Shown here piece by piece: positions 10,112 to 20,299 of a stretch of 64,000 bases of DNA. Location: assembly GCA_943787485.1 (NCBI GenBank), contig CALSMP010000006.1:186001-250000 (forward strand), read 5' to 3'. The DNA is from an uncultured Luminiphilus sp. Its GTDB lineage: Bacteria > Pseudomonadota > Gammaproteobacteria > Pseudomonadales > Halieaceae. How positions within the stretch are numbered: position 1 is the first letter of the stretch; each line of letters begins with the position of its first letter. Under the pieces are notes generated by a model, which was not told where the DNA came from, searched no databases, and saw nothing but the letters and a program-made list of their open reading frames with translations. Made by a program: the position numbers and the translations under genes.

Positions 10112-10384
10112 TCACTCGCTGGGTGGCACATAGCCTTCGGCGCGTTCATAGTCTTGCCCTGTAAAAAACTTATCCATTTCGCCCTGCAGGTATTTGCGCG
10201 ACTCCGGGTCCATCAAACTGAGATGCTTCTCGTTTATGAGCATGGTCTGTTCTGCCTGCCATTCTAACCACGCTTTTTTTGAGACGTTTTCAAACAGCTG
10301 CTGACCCTTTGGGCCGGGCAGCGGTGGGCGATCCAGACCTTCCAGTTGTTCCTGGTATTTCTGACAGAAAACCGTTCTCGCCAT
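10112..10384 (-). CDS. yggX: Probable Fe(2+)-trafficking protein YggX
   Basis: The 90-residue cytoplasmic protein is the usual YggX length and sequence: [10 protein letters not shown] with the conserved Cys7, then [21 protein letters not shown] and [16 protein letters not shown]. The family limits iron-dependent oxidative damage and helps iron-sulfur clusters. The ATG at 10384 follows AAGGAGAG. The frame is open further upstream, but that part overlaps mutY and lacks family similarity. It lies 50 bp after mutY on the same strand, the conserved mutY-yggX pair; MutY carries a [4Fe-4S] cluster, which fits. Confidence 0.95.
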   Translation of the reverse strand: MARTVFCQKYQEQLEGLDRPPLPGPKGQQLFENVSKKAWLEWQAEQTMLINEKHLSLMDPESRKYLQGEMDKFFTGQDYERAEGYVPPSE

Positions 10385-10434
10385 GACTACTCTCCTTACG
10401 GCAACTTGCACGAAATTTAGAATCCGAGGTATCG

Positions 10435-11526
10435 CTACCCCTCTGTTTGACTGAGCAACTCTAGTAACCGAGCGATAGGAGCGGGTAAACCAAGCCCCTC
10501 GGGAACCCGCGGATCGACCCAGCGGCATGAGTCTACCTCAGCGACTCGCGGGGTGGGATCGTTGACCTTAAGCAGTACCGGCGTGATAACCAAATGAAAA
10601 TGACTAAAAGTGTGCGCGATGACAGGTAGCTCGATGGTATCGCCGGGTTCAGATCCTTCCTGATCGCGCCACCATTGTGTCGCATCGACCTCGGTGGGTA
10701 GCTCCGAAAAGCTCCATAACCCTCCCCATATGCCACGCTCAGGGCGTCTTTCCATTCGCACCGATCCGTCAACGCGCTGAGGGATTACGATTTGGGTCTC
10801 ACGAGTGGGCAGCTTTTTCTTGGGCTTTTTTTCTGGAAACAGGTGTTGGGTGTGCGACCCAAAGGCGAGGCAGGTTGTCGCTAGCGGGCATATGTCACAT
10901 TGCGGGGATGTTCGGGTACAGACAGTCGCACCTAAATCCATAATGCCCTGCGTGTAATCTGCGACGCGACCCGTTGGCGTCACCGCGTCAGTGAGTGCCC
11001 ACAGCTGTTTAAGGGTTTCCGATCGGTCAGGCCACCCCGTCACGGCGTAATGTCGGCATAGCACCCGCTTTACATTGCCATCCAGAATGGGGGCTCTTTT
11101 TTTCATGGCGAGACTCAGAATGGCACCGGCGGTGGACTTGCCAATCCCAGGAAGAGTCGTGAGACCCTCGACGGTATTGGGAAATTGACCTGCGTGCTCA
11201 GCCACGATGAGTCTTGCGGCTTTCAGCAGATTTCGCGCGCGGGCGTAATAGCCCAAACCCGTCCACAAGTGCATTATCTGATCATCCGGCGCAGCTGCGA
11301 GTTCGAAGATCGTTGGGTAGCGTTCGGTGAAGCGCTTGAAATACGGAATAACGGTGGCGACCTGCGTTTGTTGCAGCATGACTTCTGACAGCCAAACGCG
11401 GTAGGCCGTGGGATTTTTCTGCCAGGGTAAGTTTTTGCGTCCTTCGCGATCAAACCATAGGAGGAGGCGCTGGCTAAAGTCGGAGCCGCTGATCGAGTGA
11501 GCGCTGTCTTGATGATTAGTTGGCAT
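10435..11526 (-). CDS. mutY: A/G-specific adenine DNA glycosylase
   Basis: MutY removes adenine mispaired with 8-oxoguanine. The 363-residue protein has the catalytic Glu in EVMLQQTQV, the helix-hairpin-helix [12 protein letters not shown], the catalytic Asp in LDGNVKRVL, and a [4Fe-4S] loop C-x6-C-x2-C-x5-C ([17 protein letters not shown]). The C-terminal NUDIX-like domain that reads 8-oxoG is present ([17 protein letters not shown]). It is followed by yggX. Confidence 0.97.
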   Translation of the reverse strand: MPTNHQDSAHSISGSDFSQRLLLWFDREGRKNLPWQKNPTAYRVWLSEVMLQQTQVATVIPYFKRFTERYPTIFELAAAPDDQIMHLWTGLGYYARARNLLKAARLIVAEHAGQFPNTVEGLTTLPGIGKSTAGAILSLAMKKRAPILDGNVKRVLCRHYAVTGWPDRSETLKQLWALTDAVTPTGRVADYTQGIMDLGATVCTRTSPQCDICPLATTCLAFGSHTQHLFPEKKPKKKLPTRETQIVIPQRVDGSVRMERRPERGIWGGLWSFSELPTEVDATQWWRDQEGSEPGDTIELPVIAHTFSHFHLVITPVLLKVNDPTPRVAEVDSCRWVDPRVPEGLGLPAPIARLLELLSQTEG

Positions 11527-11547
11527 GAACCTGCGCGGGATCTTCGA

Positions 11548-11553
11548 TACAAT
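11548..11553 (+). promoter_or_regulatory. Possible -10 element of the hisBHAF promoter
   Basis: TACAAT lies 69 bp before the hisB start in the mutY/hisB divergent region. Upstream, TGAACC at a spacing of 16 is a poor -35. No his-leader peptide with a histidine run is visible. Low confidence. Confidence 0.3.
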
Positions 11554-11621
11554 AGTGAATTGTAACGCGCCGGGCCCTTTGACTGCGAAACCCGGACTTC
11601 CTTCCTATTCAGGAGACAGCG

Positions 11622-12236
11622 ATGACCGCAACTACTGAGGCGCGCCGAGCGAGCGTCAGTCGAGAGACCTTGGAGACTAAGATCAGTGTCGATCTGTGTC
11701 TCGATGGGTCCGGGCAATCCGAATTTTCAACCGGCGTGCCGTTCTTAGAGCACATGCTGGACCAAATCGCCCGTCACGGGATGATGGATTTGAAAATTAT
11801 TGCCGAGGGTGACCTCCACATTGATGGCCATCACACGGTTGAAGATATCGGCATTACTTTGGGCCAGGCATTCGCGGAGGCGGCCGGGGATAAGAAGGGC
11901 TTGGTACGCTATGGCCATGCTTACGTCCCGTTGGATGAGGCCCTGTCCCGGGTGGTAGTCGATTTTTCAGGGCGGCCGGGGTTGGAGTGGCATGTCGCGT
12001 TTAGTCGGGCGGTGATCGGCAGCTTCGATGTGGATTTGTTTGTTGAGTTCTTTCAGGGATTCGTGAATCACGCGCAGGTGACCCTGCACGTGGATAATCT
12101 CCGCGGCCACAATGCTCACCATCAGGCAGAAACTATTTTCAAGGCCTTTGGTCGAGCGCTTCGTATGGCGCTGACCCGTGATCCCGCCATGGCGGGTGTC
12201 ACCCCCGTCGACAAAAGGGGTGCTTTGACTCGGTGA
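11622..12236 (+). CDS. hisB: Imidazoleglycerol-phosphate dehydratase (monofunctional)
   Basis: It converts imidazole glycerol phosphate to imidazole acetol phosphate in histidine synthesis. The 204-residue protein lacks the HisB-N phosphatase domain of the E. coli fusion. Family motifs are [13 protein letters not shown], the metal-binding [15 protein letters not shown] and the later [13 protein letters not shown]. Start ATG 11622 follows CAGGAG. The TGA stop overlaps the GTG start of hisH (GTGA). It opens the hisB-hisH-hisA-hisF operon. Confidence 0.97.
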   Translation: MTATTEARRASVSRETLETKISVDLCLDGSGQSEFSTGVPFLEHMLDQIARHGMMDLKIIAEGDLHIDGHHTVEDIGITLGQAFAEAAGDKKGLVRYGHAYVPLDEALSRVVVDFSGRPGLEWHVAFSRAVIGSFDVDLFVEFFQGFVNHAQVTLHVDNLRGHNAHHQAETIFKAFGRALRMALTRDPAMAGVTPVDKRGALTR

Positions 12237-12884
12237 CTAATCACGTCGCCGTAATTGATTACGGCATGGGTAATTTGCACTCAGTCGCCAGTGCGCTTGA
12301 GCATGTCGGCGCTGACCGAGTCTGACGTCACGCATGACCCGGCGGTGATCGGCGCTGCGGATCGTGTGGTCTTTCCAGGTGTGGGCGCAATTCGGGACTG
12401 TATGGCTGAAATAAAGCGGCTGCGCTGTGACCAGCTGCTGAAATCGGCGCTGGCGGATGGCCACAAACCAGTGTTGGCGATTTGTGTCGGTATGCAGGCG
12501 CTGCTAAGTCGGTCGGAGGAGAATGGTGGCGTGGAGACCCTCGGCATCATTCCTGGGGATGTCCGTTTTTTTGGGCAAGACCTTAAGGACCCGGAGGGTA
12601 ATCGCTTGAAGGTTCCCCATATGGGTTGGAATGAGGTTTCTCAGAAGGTCAAGCACCCACTGTGGGCTGACATCGAAGACCGCGCGCGCTTCTATTTTGT
12701 CCATAGCTATTGGGCCAGCCCGGTATCCGAAGAGGTGGTTGCGGGCACGTTTGACTACGGCCTCGAGGGGTGTGCCGCCCTGGCAAAAGACAACTTATTT
12801 GGCGTTCAGTTTCACCCGGAAAAAAGTCACCGGGCAGGGCTTCAGTTACTACACAACTTTTTAATGTGGAACGGAACATGCTAG
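12233..12884 (+). pseudogene. hisH: Imidazole glycerol phosphate synthase glutaminase subunit HisH, interrupted by a one-base insertion as read
   Basis: HisH splits glutamine and channels ammonia to HisF. From GTG 12233 the frame reads [20 protein letters not shown]..., the canonical N-terminus, and hits a TGA at 12323-12325 after GADRV. One frame over, the sequence resumes as [22 protein letters not shown] and runs to TAG 12884. Skipping one base (the T at 12323) joins DRV to DVTHDPA with no residue missing and gives 216 residues, the family length. The rest is intact: [10 protein letters not shown] with the nucleophile Cys, and the His/Glu pair in VQFHPEKS. It overlaps hisB by 4 bp and hisA by 7 bp. 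Either a real frameshift or, more likely given intact neighbours, a sequence error. Starting at ATG 12255 instead would give a wrong N-terminus. Confidence 0.85.
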
Positions 12885-13660
12885 TTATCCCAGCGATTGA
12901 CCTGAAAGACGGTCAATGCGTTCGATTGCGCCGCGGTCTCATGGAAGACAGTACAGTATTTTCTGATGATCCAGCCGGTACCGCTGTGGGCTGGGCGGAG
13001 CAGGGCGCTCGGCGTTTACATTTAGTGGATTTGAATGGTGCTTTCGAGGGTGAGCCGGTGAATGGCGCCGCCATCGAGGCCATCGTTGATGCCGTGCCCG
13101 ATCTACCCGTGCAAATTGGCGGCGGGATCAGGGACATGGCAACAATTGAGCGCTATTTGAAGCGGGGTGTTCAATGGGTGATTATTGGGACCGCCGCGGT
13201 CAAGGATCCTGATTTTGTCCACGCGGCCTGTCGCGCCTACCCGGGCCATATTGTCGTCGGTATCGACGCCAAAAGCGGGCGCGTTGCTACCGATGGTTGG
13301 GCGGAAGTCTCTGAGATGCAGGCCACTGTTCTCGCCAGAGAATTTGAGGCGGCGGGCGTGAGTGCGATTGTGTACACCGACATTGATCGGGATGGGATGA
13401 TGCAGGGAGTCAATGTTGAGGCGACGCGAGAAATGGCCAGAGCCTCCAGCATTCCTATCATCGCCTCCGGAGGCATTACCAACGCAGACGACATCAAAGC
13501 CCTAGCAGCGCACGCCTCTGAGGGGATTATTGGCGCCATTACGGGGCGTGCTATTTATGAGGGTACCCTCGATCTCGCATCAGCACAGCGTTTGGCTGAT
13601 GACTGCTGGTCGGTCGCTGATGCCTCTCGCCAAGCGGATTATCCCCTGCCTCGATGTTGA
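12878..13660 (+). CDS. hisA: ProFAR isomerase (phosphoribosylformimino-5-aminoimidazole carboxamide ribotide isomerase)
   Basis: This TIM-barrel enzyme isomerises ProFAR to PRFAR, the substrate of HisFH. It begins [20 protein letters not shown] with the first catalytic Asp, carries QIGGGIRD and [11 protein letters not shown] phosphate loops, and the second catalytic Asp in [13 protein letters not shown] 12878 overlaps the hisH stop. As read it is 260 residues, about 13 longer than usual, ending [20 protein letters not shown] and overlapping hisF by 41 bp. A TGA in another frame at 13618-13620 would give a standard TGATG junction with hisF and 247 residues, so the last codons may be shifted by an indel. 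Confidence 0.94.
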   Translation: MLVIPAIDLKDGQCVRLRRGLMEDSTVFSDDPAGTAVGWAEQGARRLHLVDLNGAFEGEPVNGAAIEAIVDAVPDLPVQIGGGIRDMATIERYLKRGVQWVIIGTAAVKDPDFVHAACRAYPGHIVVGIDAKSGRVATDGWAEVSEMQATVLAREFEAAGVSAIVYTDIDRDGMMQGVNVEATREMARASSIPIIASGGITNADDIKALAAHASEGIIGAITGRAIYEGTLDLASAQRLADDCWSVADASRQADYPLPRC

Positions 13661-14393
13661 TCGTGGCCGGGTCGTGAAGGGCGTCAATTTTGTTGGTATT
13701 CGCGATGCCGGTGATCCCGTTGAGATCGCCAGGCGTTACAACGAAGAAGGAGCGGATGAGCTGACGTTTCTGGACATCACCGCCAGCCACGAAGATCGCG
13801 ACACGACGGCTCACACGGTGGAGAAAATTGCTCGCGAGGTGTTCATCCCGCTCACAGTGGGGGGCGGTGTTCGTGAAGTCAGTGATATAAGAACCTTGCT
13901 TAACGCTGGTGCTGACAAAGTCAGCATTAATACAACGGCCATTCATAACCCCGATTTGGTGCGTCAGGCCGCCGAGCGATTTGGCTCTCAGTGCATCGTT
14001 GTCGCTATGGATGTGAAGCGGGTTGAATCGGCTGAGACGATGCCGCGCTATGAGTTGTTTACCCATGGAGGCAGGAAGCCCACCGGCATAGAGGCCGTTG
14101 CTTGGGCGCAAAAAATGGCGGCCCTCGGAGCTGGAGAAATTCTGCTAACCAGCATGGATAGGGATGGCACCCGCGATGGCTTCGAGTTGGTGGTCACGCG
14201 CGCTATCGCCGATGCGGTCGATATTCCCTTGATTGCTTCGGGGGGCGTCGGGAGTCTTGCCCACCTGGCAGCGGGTATCTTAGAGGGTGGGGCTGATGCG
14301 GTGCTTGCAGCCAGTATTTTTCACTTCGGTGAATTCACTATCCCGGAGGCAAAAAGCTATCTTGCTGATCAGGGTATCGAAGTCCGTATTTGA
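13620..14393 (+). CDS. hisF: Imidazole glycerol phosphate synthase cyclase subunit
   Basis: HisF joins PRFAR and ammonia from HisH to make IGP and AICAR. The 257-residue TIM barrel begins [21 protein letters not shown] with the catalytic Asp in CLDVD, continues LTVGGGVRE, and has the second Asp in LTSMDRDGT and IASGGVGS. I use ATG 13620 from this N-terminus; a longer frame from 13530 has no family similarity. It ends the operon; hisG, hisD, hisC are not in the window, and hisI/hisE lie at 50.5-51.2 kb. Its last 25 bp overlap the end of the convergent yibQ. Confidence 0.96.
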   Translation: MPLAKRIIPCLDVDRGRVVKGVNFVGIRDAGDPVEIARRYNEEGADELTFLDITASHEDRDTTAHTVEKIAREVFIPLTVGGGVREVSDIRTLLNAGADKVSINTTAIHNPDLVRQAAERFGSQCIVVAMDVKRVESAETMPRYELFTHGGRKPTGIEAVAWAQKMAALGAGEILLTSMDRDGTRDGFELVVTRAIADAVDIPLIASGGVGSLAHLAAGILEGGADAVLAASIFHFGEFTIPEAKSYLADQGIEVRI

Positions 14394-15136
14394 GTGGCTT
14401 GGCATCGCGCTAGTTGCGATGCGGGAACGAGCGTCACCGCAATAGGAATTTCGGGTAATAGCCTATCGAGTGCAGCAAGGGTTTCGGGGTAGGGATGGCC
14501 AATAGCCAGCGCGTGTCCCTCTTGACGCGCAAGGTTGACCGCGGACTGTAACTGCTCGGCGATTCGGGTCTCGCTTCGCTCGTTGTCAAGAAACACGTTG
14601 CGCCCAGTGGCCGGGACTCCGAGTTCCCCCGCAACAGCCAACGCCACACTTTTTTCCGTTGTTCGCGAGTCGATGAAAAACATCTCGCGCTGTTTGAGTC
14701 GGGTCATAAGCGACGCCATCGCATCCCGGTCCGCTGTCAGTGCGCTGCCCTGATGATTATTGAGTCCTTGCGCTTGGGGTAGTGCACTAAACGCTCGGAA
14801 TAATACTTGGTCAAACTCTCGGGCACTCATACCGATTAGCAGTGCGTAGGGATCGGTTGAGGCGGTTTGTGATGCCGCCATCGGCATGTGAATAATGGTT
14901 TCCTTGCCGCGCTCCCTTGCCGCCTGCGCTAGTGTCGTTGCATGGGGTGTACCGGGAATGATGGCAAGTGTCACCGGTGATGGCAGTTTACTAGCGGCCA
15001 AGCCCCACTCGAGCTGGTACCCCAGGTCGTCAATGATAATGCTTAGCCATGGGCCGTTGGCGGCAGGGCAGGTGCTATACGCCTGAACACTCCATAACAG
15101 CAGACCACCAACAAGTGCTCTGCAGGTGGCATTCAC
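14369..15136 (-). CDS. yibQ: Divergent polysaccharide deacetylase family protein (YibQ)
   Basis: The 255-residue protein has a signal peptide ([21 protein letters not shown]) and a NodB-like fold: [47 protein letters not shown] and IGHPYPET. These are the landmarks of the divergent deacetylase family (DUF610), whose members are periplasmic; the substrate is not settled and is probably glycan or peptidoglycan linked. It follows ctp with an ATGA overlap at the end of gpmI-envC-ctp-yibQ. Confidence 0.88.
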   Translation of the reverse strand: MNATCRALVGGLLLWSVQAYSTCPAANGPWLSIIIDDLGYQLEWGLAASKLPSPVTLAIIPGTPHATTLAQAARERGKETIIHMPMAASQTASTDPYALLIGMSAREFDQVLFRAFSALPQAQGLNNHQGSALTADRDAMASLMTRLKQREMFFIDSRTTEKSVALAVAGELGVPATGRNVFLDNERSETRIAEQLQSAVNLARQEGHALAIGHPYPETLAALDRLLPEIPIAVTLVPASQLARCQATQIRTSIP

Positions 15137-16503
15137 TCGCTGGCGGTCTCGGCCAAGTCCTTTGCAGCATCCGATTCATCGCCGGCTTCTGGCGAAATAC
15201 CGGCCAAAAGGGTGACACCGCGCAACAGTGTAAAGGCCTCATAGAGCTGATTATCATTACTTCGCAGAGTCGCCAGGTCCTCGCTTTCCGCGCCTTCATC
15301 TTGCGGATTGGCGTCCCCCGCACTGGCGAGGCTTCCTTGGAGGTCAGCTTCCGTAACCCGCTGCCCTTCAACGCTGGTTATCTTGGCGCGTTCTACCACG
15401 ATGTCGGGGACAATTCCCTCCGCCTGAATAGATCGGCCTTTGGGCGTGAAGTAGCGCGCGGTGGTCAGTTTGACGGCCCTGCTTTCCGATATCGGTAGCA
15501 CCGTTTGTACGGACCCTTTGCCAAAACTTCGTGTGCCCATAACGATGCCGCGGCGTCTGTCCTGCAGTGCTCCTGCCACAATCTCCGAGGCGCTAGCCGA
15601 GCCCCCATTTATCAGGATAACGATCGGCGCCCCATTTAATATGTCACCCTCGCTTGCTTCGTAATGGTCACCGGCGCTGGGGTGGCGACCCTCGGTATAG
15701 ACCACTTTTCCGCCATCGAGGAACAAGTCAGAAACAGCAACGCTGGCATCGAGGACACCTCCCGGATTGTTACGCAGGTCGATTACCAGCCCTTTCAAAG
15801 GATCCGTTGCTGCCATCTTCTCGATAGCGGCCTGTGCTTCACTGCCGGTAGTTCGGCCGAATTGCGCGATCCGTAAGTAGCCGTAGCGGGGCGCCAGCAG
15901 ACGACCGCGTACGCTCGCAATTTTTATCTTGTCGCGAACGATGGTGACTTCGAAGGGTTGAGTCTCTCCCGGTCGGCCTATCTCTAGCACGATAGAGGAA
16001 CCCACGGGCCCCCGCATGAGCTCAACGGCCTCATCCGTGGAGAGCCCTTTGATCGAGGTATCGTCGAGCTTTAAAATAACGTCCCCCGACATCAGCCCCG
16101 CTTCGGCGGCCGGGGATCCATCGATGGGCGCGATAATTTCGATGTAGCTTCCTCGACGGCCGATCTCTATTCCCAGGCCAGAAAACTCGCCATCGGTTTG
16201 GGTTTGTAAATCAGAGTAGTCTTCTCGGGTCATGTAAACCGAGTGCGGATCAAGTCCTTCGAGCATCCCCTTTACTGCGTATTCAAACAGCGTGCTGTCG
16301 TCCACGGCCTCCACGTAGCCTTCGCGGATCTGATAAAACACGTCTGCAAAGGTTTGCAGCTCATCAAGCGGCAACCTCTCCGAAGCTTCGGCGGCGTTGT
16401 CCTTGGTTGGCTCGGAGTCGGTGACCTGCTGATCAGGTTGCGTCAGCGCCTGGCCGGACATGGCGAGCCCAACCAGCAGCAGGACTAGATGAGGAAATGG
16501 CAT
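15133..16503 (-). CDS. C-terminal processing protease (S41 family, PDZ)
   Basis: This periplasmic serine protease has a signal peptide beginning MPFPHLVLLLVGLAMSGQAL, a helical N-domain, a PDZ domain (GEFSGLGIEIGRR to MRGPVGS) and an S41 catalytic core. The Ser/Lys dyad lies in GGSASASEIVAG and TRSFGKGSVQT, 25 residues apart as in Prc/CtpA. Such proteases trim C-termini and degrade cell-wall hydrolases. I use ATG 16503 (456 residues) because it starts the signal peptide and has GAGAG upstream; a GTG at 16539 adds 12 unneeded residues. It lies between envC and yibQ, a common gammaproteobacterial arrangement. Confidence 0.93.
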   Translation of the reverse strand: MPFPHLVLLLVGLAMSGQALTQPDQQVTDSEPTKDNAAEASERLPLDELQTFADVFYQIREGYVEAVDDSTLFEYAVKGMLEGLDPHSVYMTREDYSDLQTQTDGEFSGLGIEIGRRGSYIEIIAPIDGSPAAEAGLMSGDVILKLDDTSIKGLSTDEAVELMRGPVGSSIVLEIGRPGETQPFEVTIVRDKIKIASVRGRLLAPRYGYLRIAQFGRTTGSEAQAAIEKMAATDPLKGLVIDLRNNPGGVLDASVAVSDLFLDGGKVVYTEGRHPSAGDHYEASEGDILNGAPIVILINGGSASASEIVAGALQDRRRGIVMGTRSFGKGSVQTVLPISESRAVKLTTARYFTPKGRSIQAEGIVPDIVVERAKITSVEGQRVTEADLQGSLASAGDANPQDEGAESEDLATLRSNDNQLYEAFTLLRGVTLLAGISPEAGDESDAAKDLAETASE

Positions 16504-16597
16504 AAAAACAGCTCTCGAATGTACTTCCAAGGGTTGCACTTTCAGTAATACTCTAGCGGCTATGGTAACTGATTGTGGTGCTTCTGGAATGACGCGT

Positions 16598-17785
16598 TTA
16601 TCGGGATAACCAGAGCCCCGGGTCTACTGGGCTACCCGCTTCACGAATCTCGAAATAAAGCGCGGGTTTATCAAGCCCTCCAGTGTTGCCAATGCGCGCA
16701 ATGACATCCCCGGGGTTAACCTGATCACCGACTGAGCGCAGAAGGCTTCGGTTGTGGCCATAAAGACTCAAATACCCCTCGCCATGATCAATAATGAGAA
16801 GCAGCCCCTGGCCTCGCAGCCAATCGGCATAGACCACCTGACCGTGATAGATGGCCTTGACCTCGGCCCCCGCCTGGTTCGGAATCATCCAGCCGCGCCA
16901 GCGCATGTCGGAGGCGTTGCGGCTTGCCCCATACCTATTCAGGGGTTTCCCTGTGGTTGGGAATATAAGTAACTCATCGGCGGCGCTGAAAGGTATCACC
17001 GGCGCAGTTAGCGTCCTCTCAGCGACTGCTTCACGGATCTCCCCGAGCAACTCGGTCAGCGCTGCGGCGTCGGCTTCCAGCGCCTGAACTTGGCTGTCAT
17101 CGTTGTTGAGACTGCGCACAATGGCTGCAAGCGCTAGCGCTCTTTCGGCTTGTAGATCCGACTGCTCTGCGCGCTGCTTCTTGAGAGCCGTTTGCTGGGC
17201 GGCCAGTCGTGCTTGCGAGGCGCTGAGCGCCTGGCGATTGTCGTCTGCCTCCTTGATGAGACTGGCGTAGCGCTCAAGAGAGGCCTCCCTCGATTTTAAC
17301 AGCCGCTCAAAAAAGACTAGGTTAAGCGCAATCTCGTCGGGGCTTTGGTCGCCAAAAAGAATTCGAAGACCCCCCCCCTGATTGACCAGCCACAGGGTGC
17401 GGATCTCTTCAGAAAGGTGTTCCTGTTCGAGGTTGAGAGCCACGTTCAGCTCTTCTCGTTTTGCATCGAGAGCGAGGAGCAGCGTCAGCTCGCGCTGGAT
17501 GGCTTGTTCAATCTCCGTCAATGATTGATCAAGGGAACCTATTTCGATCTCGGCCTGCCGCAGGCGGGTTTGCAGCACATCCCTCTCGGTGCGTTTGCGC
17601 GCCATCCCCTCCTGAATTTGGGCTATTTTCTGGCGCAGGGCATCTATTTCCTGCTGGGCTTGCTGCTTGCGATCGCTCTCTGAAAGGCCTGCGCCCGAGG
17701 TAAGGGCCATACTCAAGCCGATCAGCACGGCTACCACGGAACGTGGTGAATACCATGCAATTCCATACGATAGTCTACGCTTCAT
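16598..17785 (-). CDS. envC: Murein hydrolase activator EnvC
   Basis: The 395-residue periplasmic protein has a signal peptide ending near LTSGAGLS, a long coiled coil (about residues 38-245) and a C-terminal LytM/M23 fold (about 280-395). The LytM metal ligands are not kept: the region reads NRYGASR... and YGHNRSLL, as expected for the non-catalytic EnvC type. EnvC is controlled by FtsEX and activates amidases AmiA/AmiB at the septum. It follows gpmI by 20 bp, the same neighbour as in E. coli. Confidence 0.92.
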   Translation of the reverse strand: MKRRLSYGIAWYSPRSVVAVLIGLSMALTSGAGLSESDRKQQAQQEIDALRQKIAQIQEGMARKRTERDVLQTRLRQAEIEIGSLDQSLTEIEQAIQRELTLLLALDAKREELNVALNLEQEHLSEEIRTLWLVNQGGGLRILFGDQSPDEIALNLVFFERLLKSREASLERYASLIKEADDNRQALSASQARLAAQQTALKKQRAEQSDLQAERALALAAIVRSLNNDDSQVQALEADAAALTELLGEIREAVAERTLTAPVIPFSAADELLIFPTTGKPLNRYGASRNASDMRWRGWMIPNQAGAEVKAIYHGQVVYADWLRGQGLLLIIDHGEGYLSLYGHNRSLLRSVGDQVNPGDVIARIGNTGGLDKPALYFEIREAGSPVDPGLWLSR

Positions 17786-17805
17786 GAGTCGCTTGTCGTT
17801 GCTAG

Positions 17806-19347
17806 CTACTCGGGAGAGGTGATCAGGTTAGTGCCTGACATGGAAGCAGGCTGCTCGATACCCATCATCGCCAAAAGGGTGGGCGCCACGTCGGATAACA
17901 CCCCGCCGGTATCTCGCAGGGAGACGTTTCGATGTCCCACGTAAACGAGCGGCACGGGGTTGGTCGTATGCTGCGTATGCACCTGTCCACTGTCATAGTC
18001 GTTCATCTGTTCACAATTACCGTGATCCGCCGTGATTAATACTTCGCCGCCATGGGTCTCGATAGCAGTAACGAGGCGACCAATGCAGTGATCAAGGGCC
18101 TCAACCGCCGCCACCGCCGCTGAATAATCCCCGGTGTGGCCCACCATATCTCCATTGGCATAGTTGACGACAATCAGATCGTGGGAGTTCTTCGTGATTG
18201 CCTCGACGATTTGGTCCGTTATCTCATAGGCGCTCATTTCAGGTTTGAGCTCGTAGGTAGCCACATCAGGGGAGGGGACCATGAGCCGAGTCTCTCCTTC
18301 AAAGCAGGCTTCGCGGCCGCCGCTGAAGAAAAAGGTGACGTGTGCATATTTTTCCGTTTCCGCGATGCGTAGCTGGGTTAAGCCCTGTCTCGCGATGACC
18401 TCCCCCAGGCTGTCTTCAATCAAGGCCGGTGGAAAGGCGACGGCTAGGTCGAAATCCCCGCTGTACTGGGTGGTGCAGACAAACTCCAGATTTGGATATC
18501 TGCCCCGCTCGAAGTGCTGGAATGTTGGCGCGGTGAGAGCTTCTGTGAGTTGGCGGGCTCGGTCCGCTCTGAAGTTCATAAACAGCAGGGCGTCACCGTC
18601 TTTAAGTGGCGCGGGGCTGCCAATCGTTGTCGGTGCAACGAACTCATCGTTTTCATCTCGCTCATAGGCCATGCGCAGCGCGTCGAGAGCCGATGGCGCC
18701 GTGTGCTCGGACTCGCCAAAACACAAGAGCCGGAAGGCCTTTTCAATACGGTCCCAACGCTTATCTCGGTCCATGGCCCAATACCGACCCTGTACCGAGG
18801 CGATTCGGCCGATTCCCAACCTGTCCAACACCTTTTGCGTCGCGACCAGTGATTCAGCGGCGCTCCGTGGTGGTGTGTCGCGCCCGTCAAAAAACGCATG
18901 CAAGAACAGTTCTGAAGCCCCGCGATCAGCAGCGAGTTGCAGTGCGGCAAACATGTGCTGTTCGTGACTGTGAACGCCCCCAGGCGAGAGTAAGCCCATG
19001 ATATGGACCGCTTTACCTTCTGCGACGGCGCAGTCAATCGCCGAGCAGTAGGCGGGGTTGGTCCCAAATTGGCCCTCCGCTATCGCCTTGTCGATACGGG
19101 TAATGGACTGATAGATGACGCGGCCAGAGCCCAGACTCATGTGCCCCACTTCGCTATTACCCATTTGTCCTTCAGGCAGACCGACATCTAGTCCAGATCC
19201 AGAGATCAGGGTGTGTGGGGCATCACGCCAGAGCGCATCCCAGTGGGGCGTATTGGCGTTCGCGATGGCGTTGTCCTCGCGCTCGGGCCGGTGGCCAAAA
19301 CCATCGAGAATAACGAGCAGCGTGGGTCCGTTTGTTGCCTCGGTCAT
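17806..19347 (-). CDS. gpmI: 2,3-bisphosphoglycerate-independent phosphoglycerate mutase
   Basis: GpmI interconverts 3- and 2-phosphoglycerate with two Mn ions. The 513-residue protein belongs to the alkaline-phosphatase superfamily: metal Asp in [11 protein letters not shown], catalytic Ser65 in [37 protein letters not shown], and the C-terminal metal cluster [13 protein letters not shown] and [11 protein letters not shown]. It heads the leftward gpmI-envC-ctp-yibQ series and is divergent from yibN. Confidence 0.97.
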   Translation of the reverse strand: MTEATNGPTLLVILDGFGHRPEREDNAIANANTPHWDALWRDAPHTLISGSGLDVGLPEGQMGNSEVGHMSLGSGRVIYQSITRIDKAIAEGQFGTNPAYCSAIDCAVAEGKAVHIMGLLSPGGVHSHEQHMFAALQLAADRGASELFLHAFFDGRDTPPRSAAESLVATQKVLDRLGIGRIASVQGRYWAMDRDKRWDRIEKAFRLLCFGESEHTAPSALDALRMAYERDENDEFVAPTTIGSPAPLKDGDALLFMNFRADRARQLTEALTAPTFQHFERGRYPNLEFVCTTQYSGDFDLAVAFPPALIEDSLGEVIARQGLTQLRIAETEKYAHVTFFFSGGREACFEGETRLMVPSPDVATYELKPEMSAYEITDQIVEAITKNSHDLIVVNYANGDMVGHTGDYSAAVAAVEALDHCIGRLVTAIETHGGEVLITADHGNCEQMNDYDSGQVHTQHTTNPVPLVYVGHRNVSLRDTGGVLSDVAPTLLAMMGIEQPASMSGTNLITSPE

Positions 19348-19453
19348 AGGGTAATTGTTCCATCGAGGGGTTTTGAAGGAGCCTATTGTAACCGGAGAAC
19401 AGGCTGGTCTTGTGCACTGTTTCGGGGCGCTGGAGCGCCGCCAAGCAAACAGC

Positions 19454-19459
19454 TATACT
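19454..19459 (+). promoter_or_regulatory. Possible -10 element for yibN-grxC-secB
   Basis: TATACT inside GCTATACTCCCGCC lies in the 218-bp gpmI/yibN divergent region, about 107 bp before the yibN start. No convincing -35 is visible at 16-18 bp. Confidence 0.35.
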
Positions 19460-19565
19460 CCCGCCTCTAATTTAACGCGGCAATTTGTAGGCGAGCCTCA
19501 AGCAGGGGCCGCCATGAGGACGGGCCGCCCAACAACGTCTTTTTATCGTCGGATCAACCAAGCGC

Positions 19566-19982
19566 ATGGAATTATTAGTCGAATTTCTTTTACAGCAGTG
19601 GGTGCTGGTACTCGCGCTGATTGCGTCCTTGGTCATGCTTTTTCTGCATGAGGGCCGCAAAGCCGGTCCCAGCGTTTCTCCTCAGCAAGCGATCAGCCTG
19701 GTCAACAGTGATAACGGTATTTTTTTGGACGTCCGTGACGGAGCGGACTTTAAAAAAGGCCATATAGCAGACGCTGTCCATATTCCTTTGGCACAATTGC
19801 CCACCCGGCGTGAAGAGCTGGCCAAATTCAAGGACAACCCCATTATCGTGGTTTGTAAAATGGGTCAGTCCGCGGGCCCCGCCACCCGACAGCTAAGAGA
19901 GGCGGGTTTCGAGCGCGCGCAGAAGATGTCTGGGGGAATGATGGAGTGGACGGCACTGAAGCTGCCTATCCTCAGCAAATGA
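19566..19982 (+). CDS. yibN: Membrane-anchored rhodanese-like protein (YibN)
   Basis: The 138-residue protein has an N-terminal transmembrane helix (residues 8-27) and one rhodanese domain (about 38-135) with the active-site Cys in VVCKMGQSA. Rhodanese domains carry sulfur as a persulfide; the physiological role of YibN is not well defined. Its stop overlaps the grxC start (ATGA). The order yibN-grxC-secB is the same as in E. coli. Confidence 0.9.
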   Translation: MELLVEFLLQQWVLVLALIASLVMLFLHEGRKAGPSVSPQQAISLVNSDNGIFLDVRDGADFKKGHIADAVHIPLAQLPTRREELAKFKDNPIIVVCKMGQSAGPATRQLREAGFERAQKMSGGMMEWTALKLPILSK

Positions 19983-20251
19983 ACAGCGATGTGATGATTT
20001 ATACCACGCGCTGGTGCCCCTACTGCATCCGAGCCAAGGGCTTGTTGACCAGTAAGGGCGTTGATTACCGCGAGATCCCAGTGGATGGCGATCGGGCATT
20101 GCGGGAAGAAATGGCGGGGCGCGCTGGCAAGACCAGCGTGCCGCAGATTTGGATTGGTGAGCAGCACGTGGGCGGCTGTGATGAGCTGTTCGCCTTAGAG
20201 CGGGCGGGTCGACTGGATATTATGTTGGGCTCAAGCGCGGCATCAGCTTAA
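19979..20251 (+). CDS. grxC: Glutaredoxin 3
   Basis: The 90-residue dithiol glutaredoxin has the active site W-C-P-Y-C (Cys13/Cys16), the cis-Pro motif TSVPQIWIG and the GG-C-DE glutathione-binding motif (VGGCDEL). It reduces disulfides using glutathione. ATG 19979 overlaps the yibN stop and gives the family N-terminus; the frame open from 19946 would add an unrelated leader. Confidence 0.95.
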   Translation: MNSDVMIYTTRWCPYCIRAKGLLTSKGVDYREIPVDGDRALREEMAGRAGKTSVPQIWIGEQHVGGCDELFALERAGRLDIMLGSSAASA

Positions 20252-20299
20252 TCAGTGATTTTTTACTCATAATTGTTATCAAAAAGTAGGAGCAACCTC

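Noticed and set aside
11522..11621. His-leader attenuator before hisB
   Set aside because: No short ORF rich in His codons and no terminator hairpin in this gap.
12255..12884. HisH starting at ATG 12255
   Set aside because: The first 20 or so residues are out of frame with the true N-terminus; the GTG at 12233 gives [10 protein letters not shown] in the other frame.
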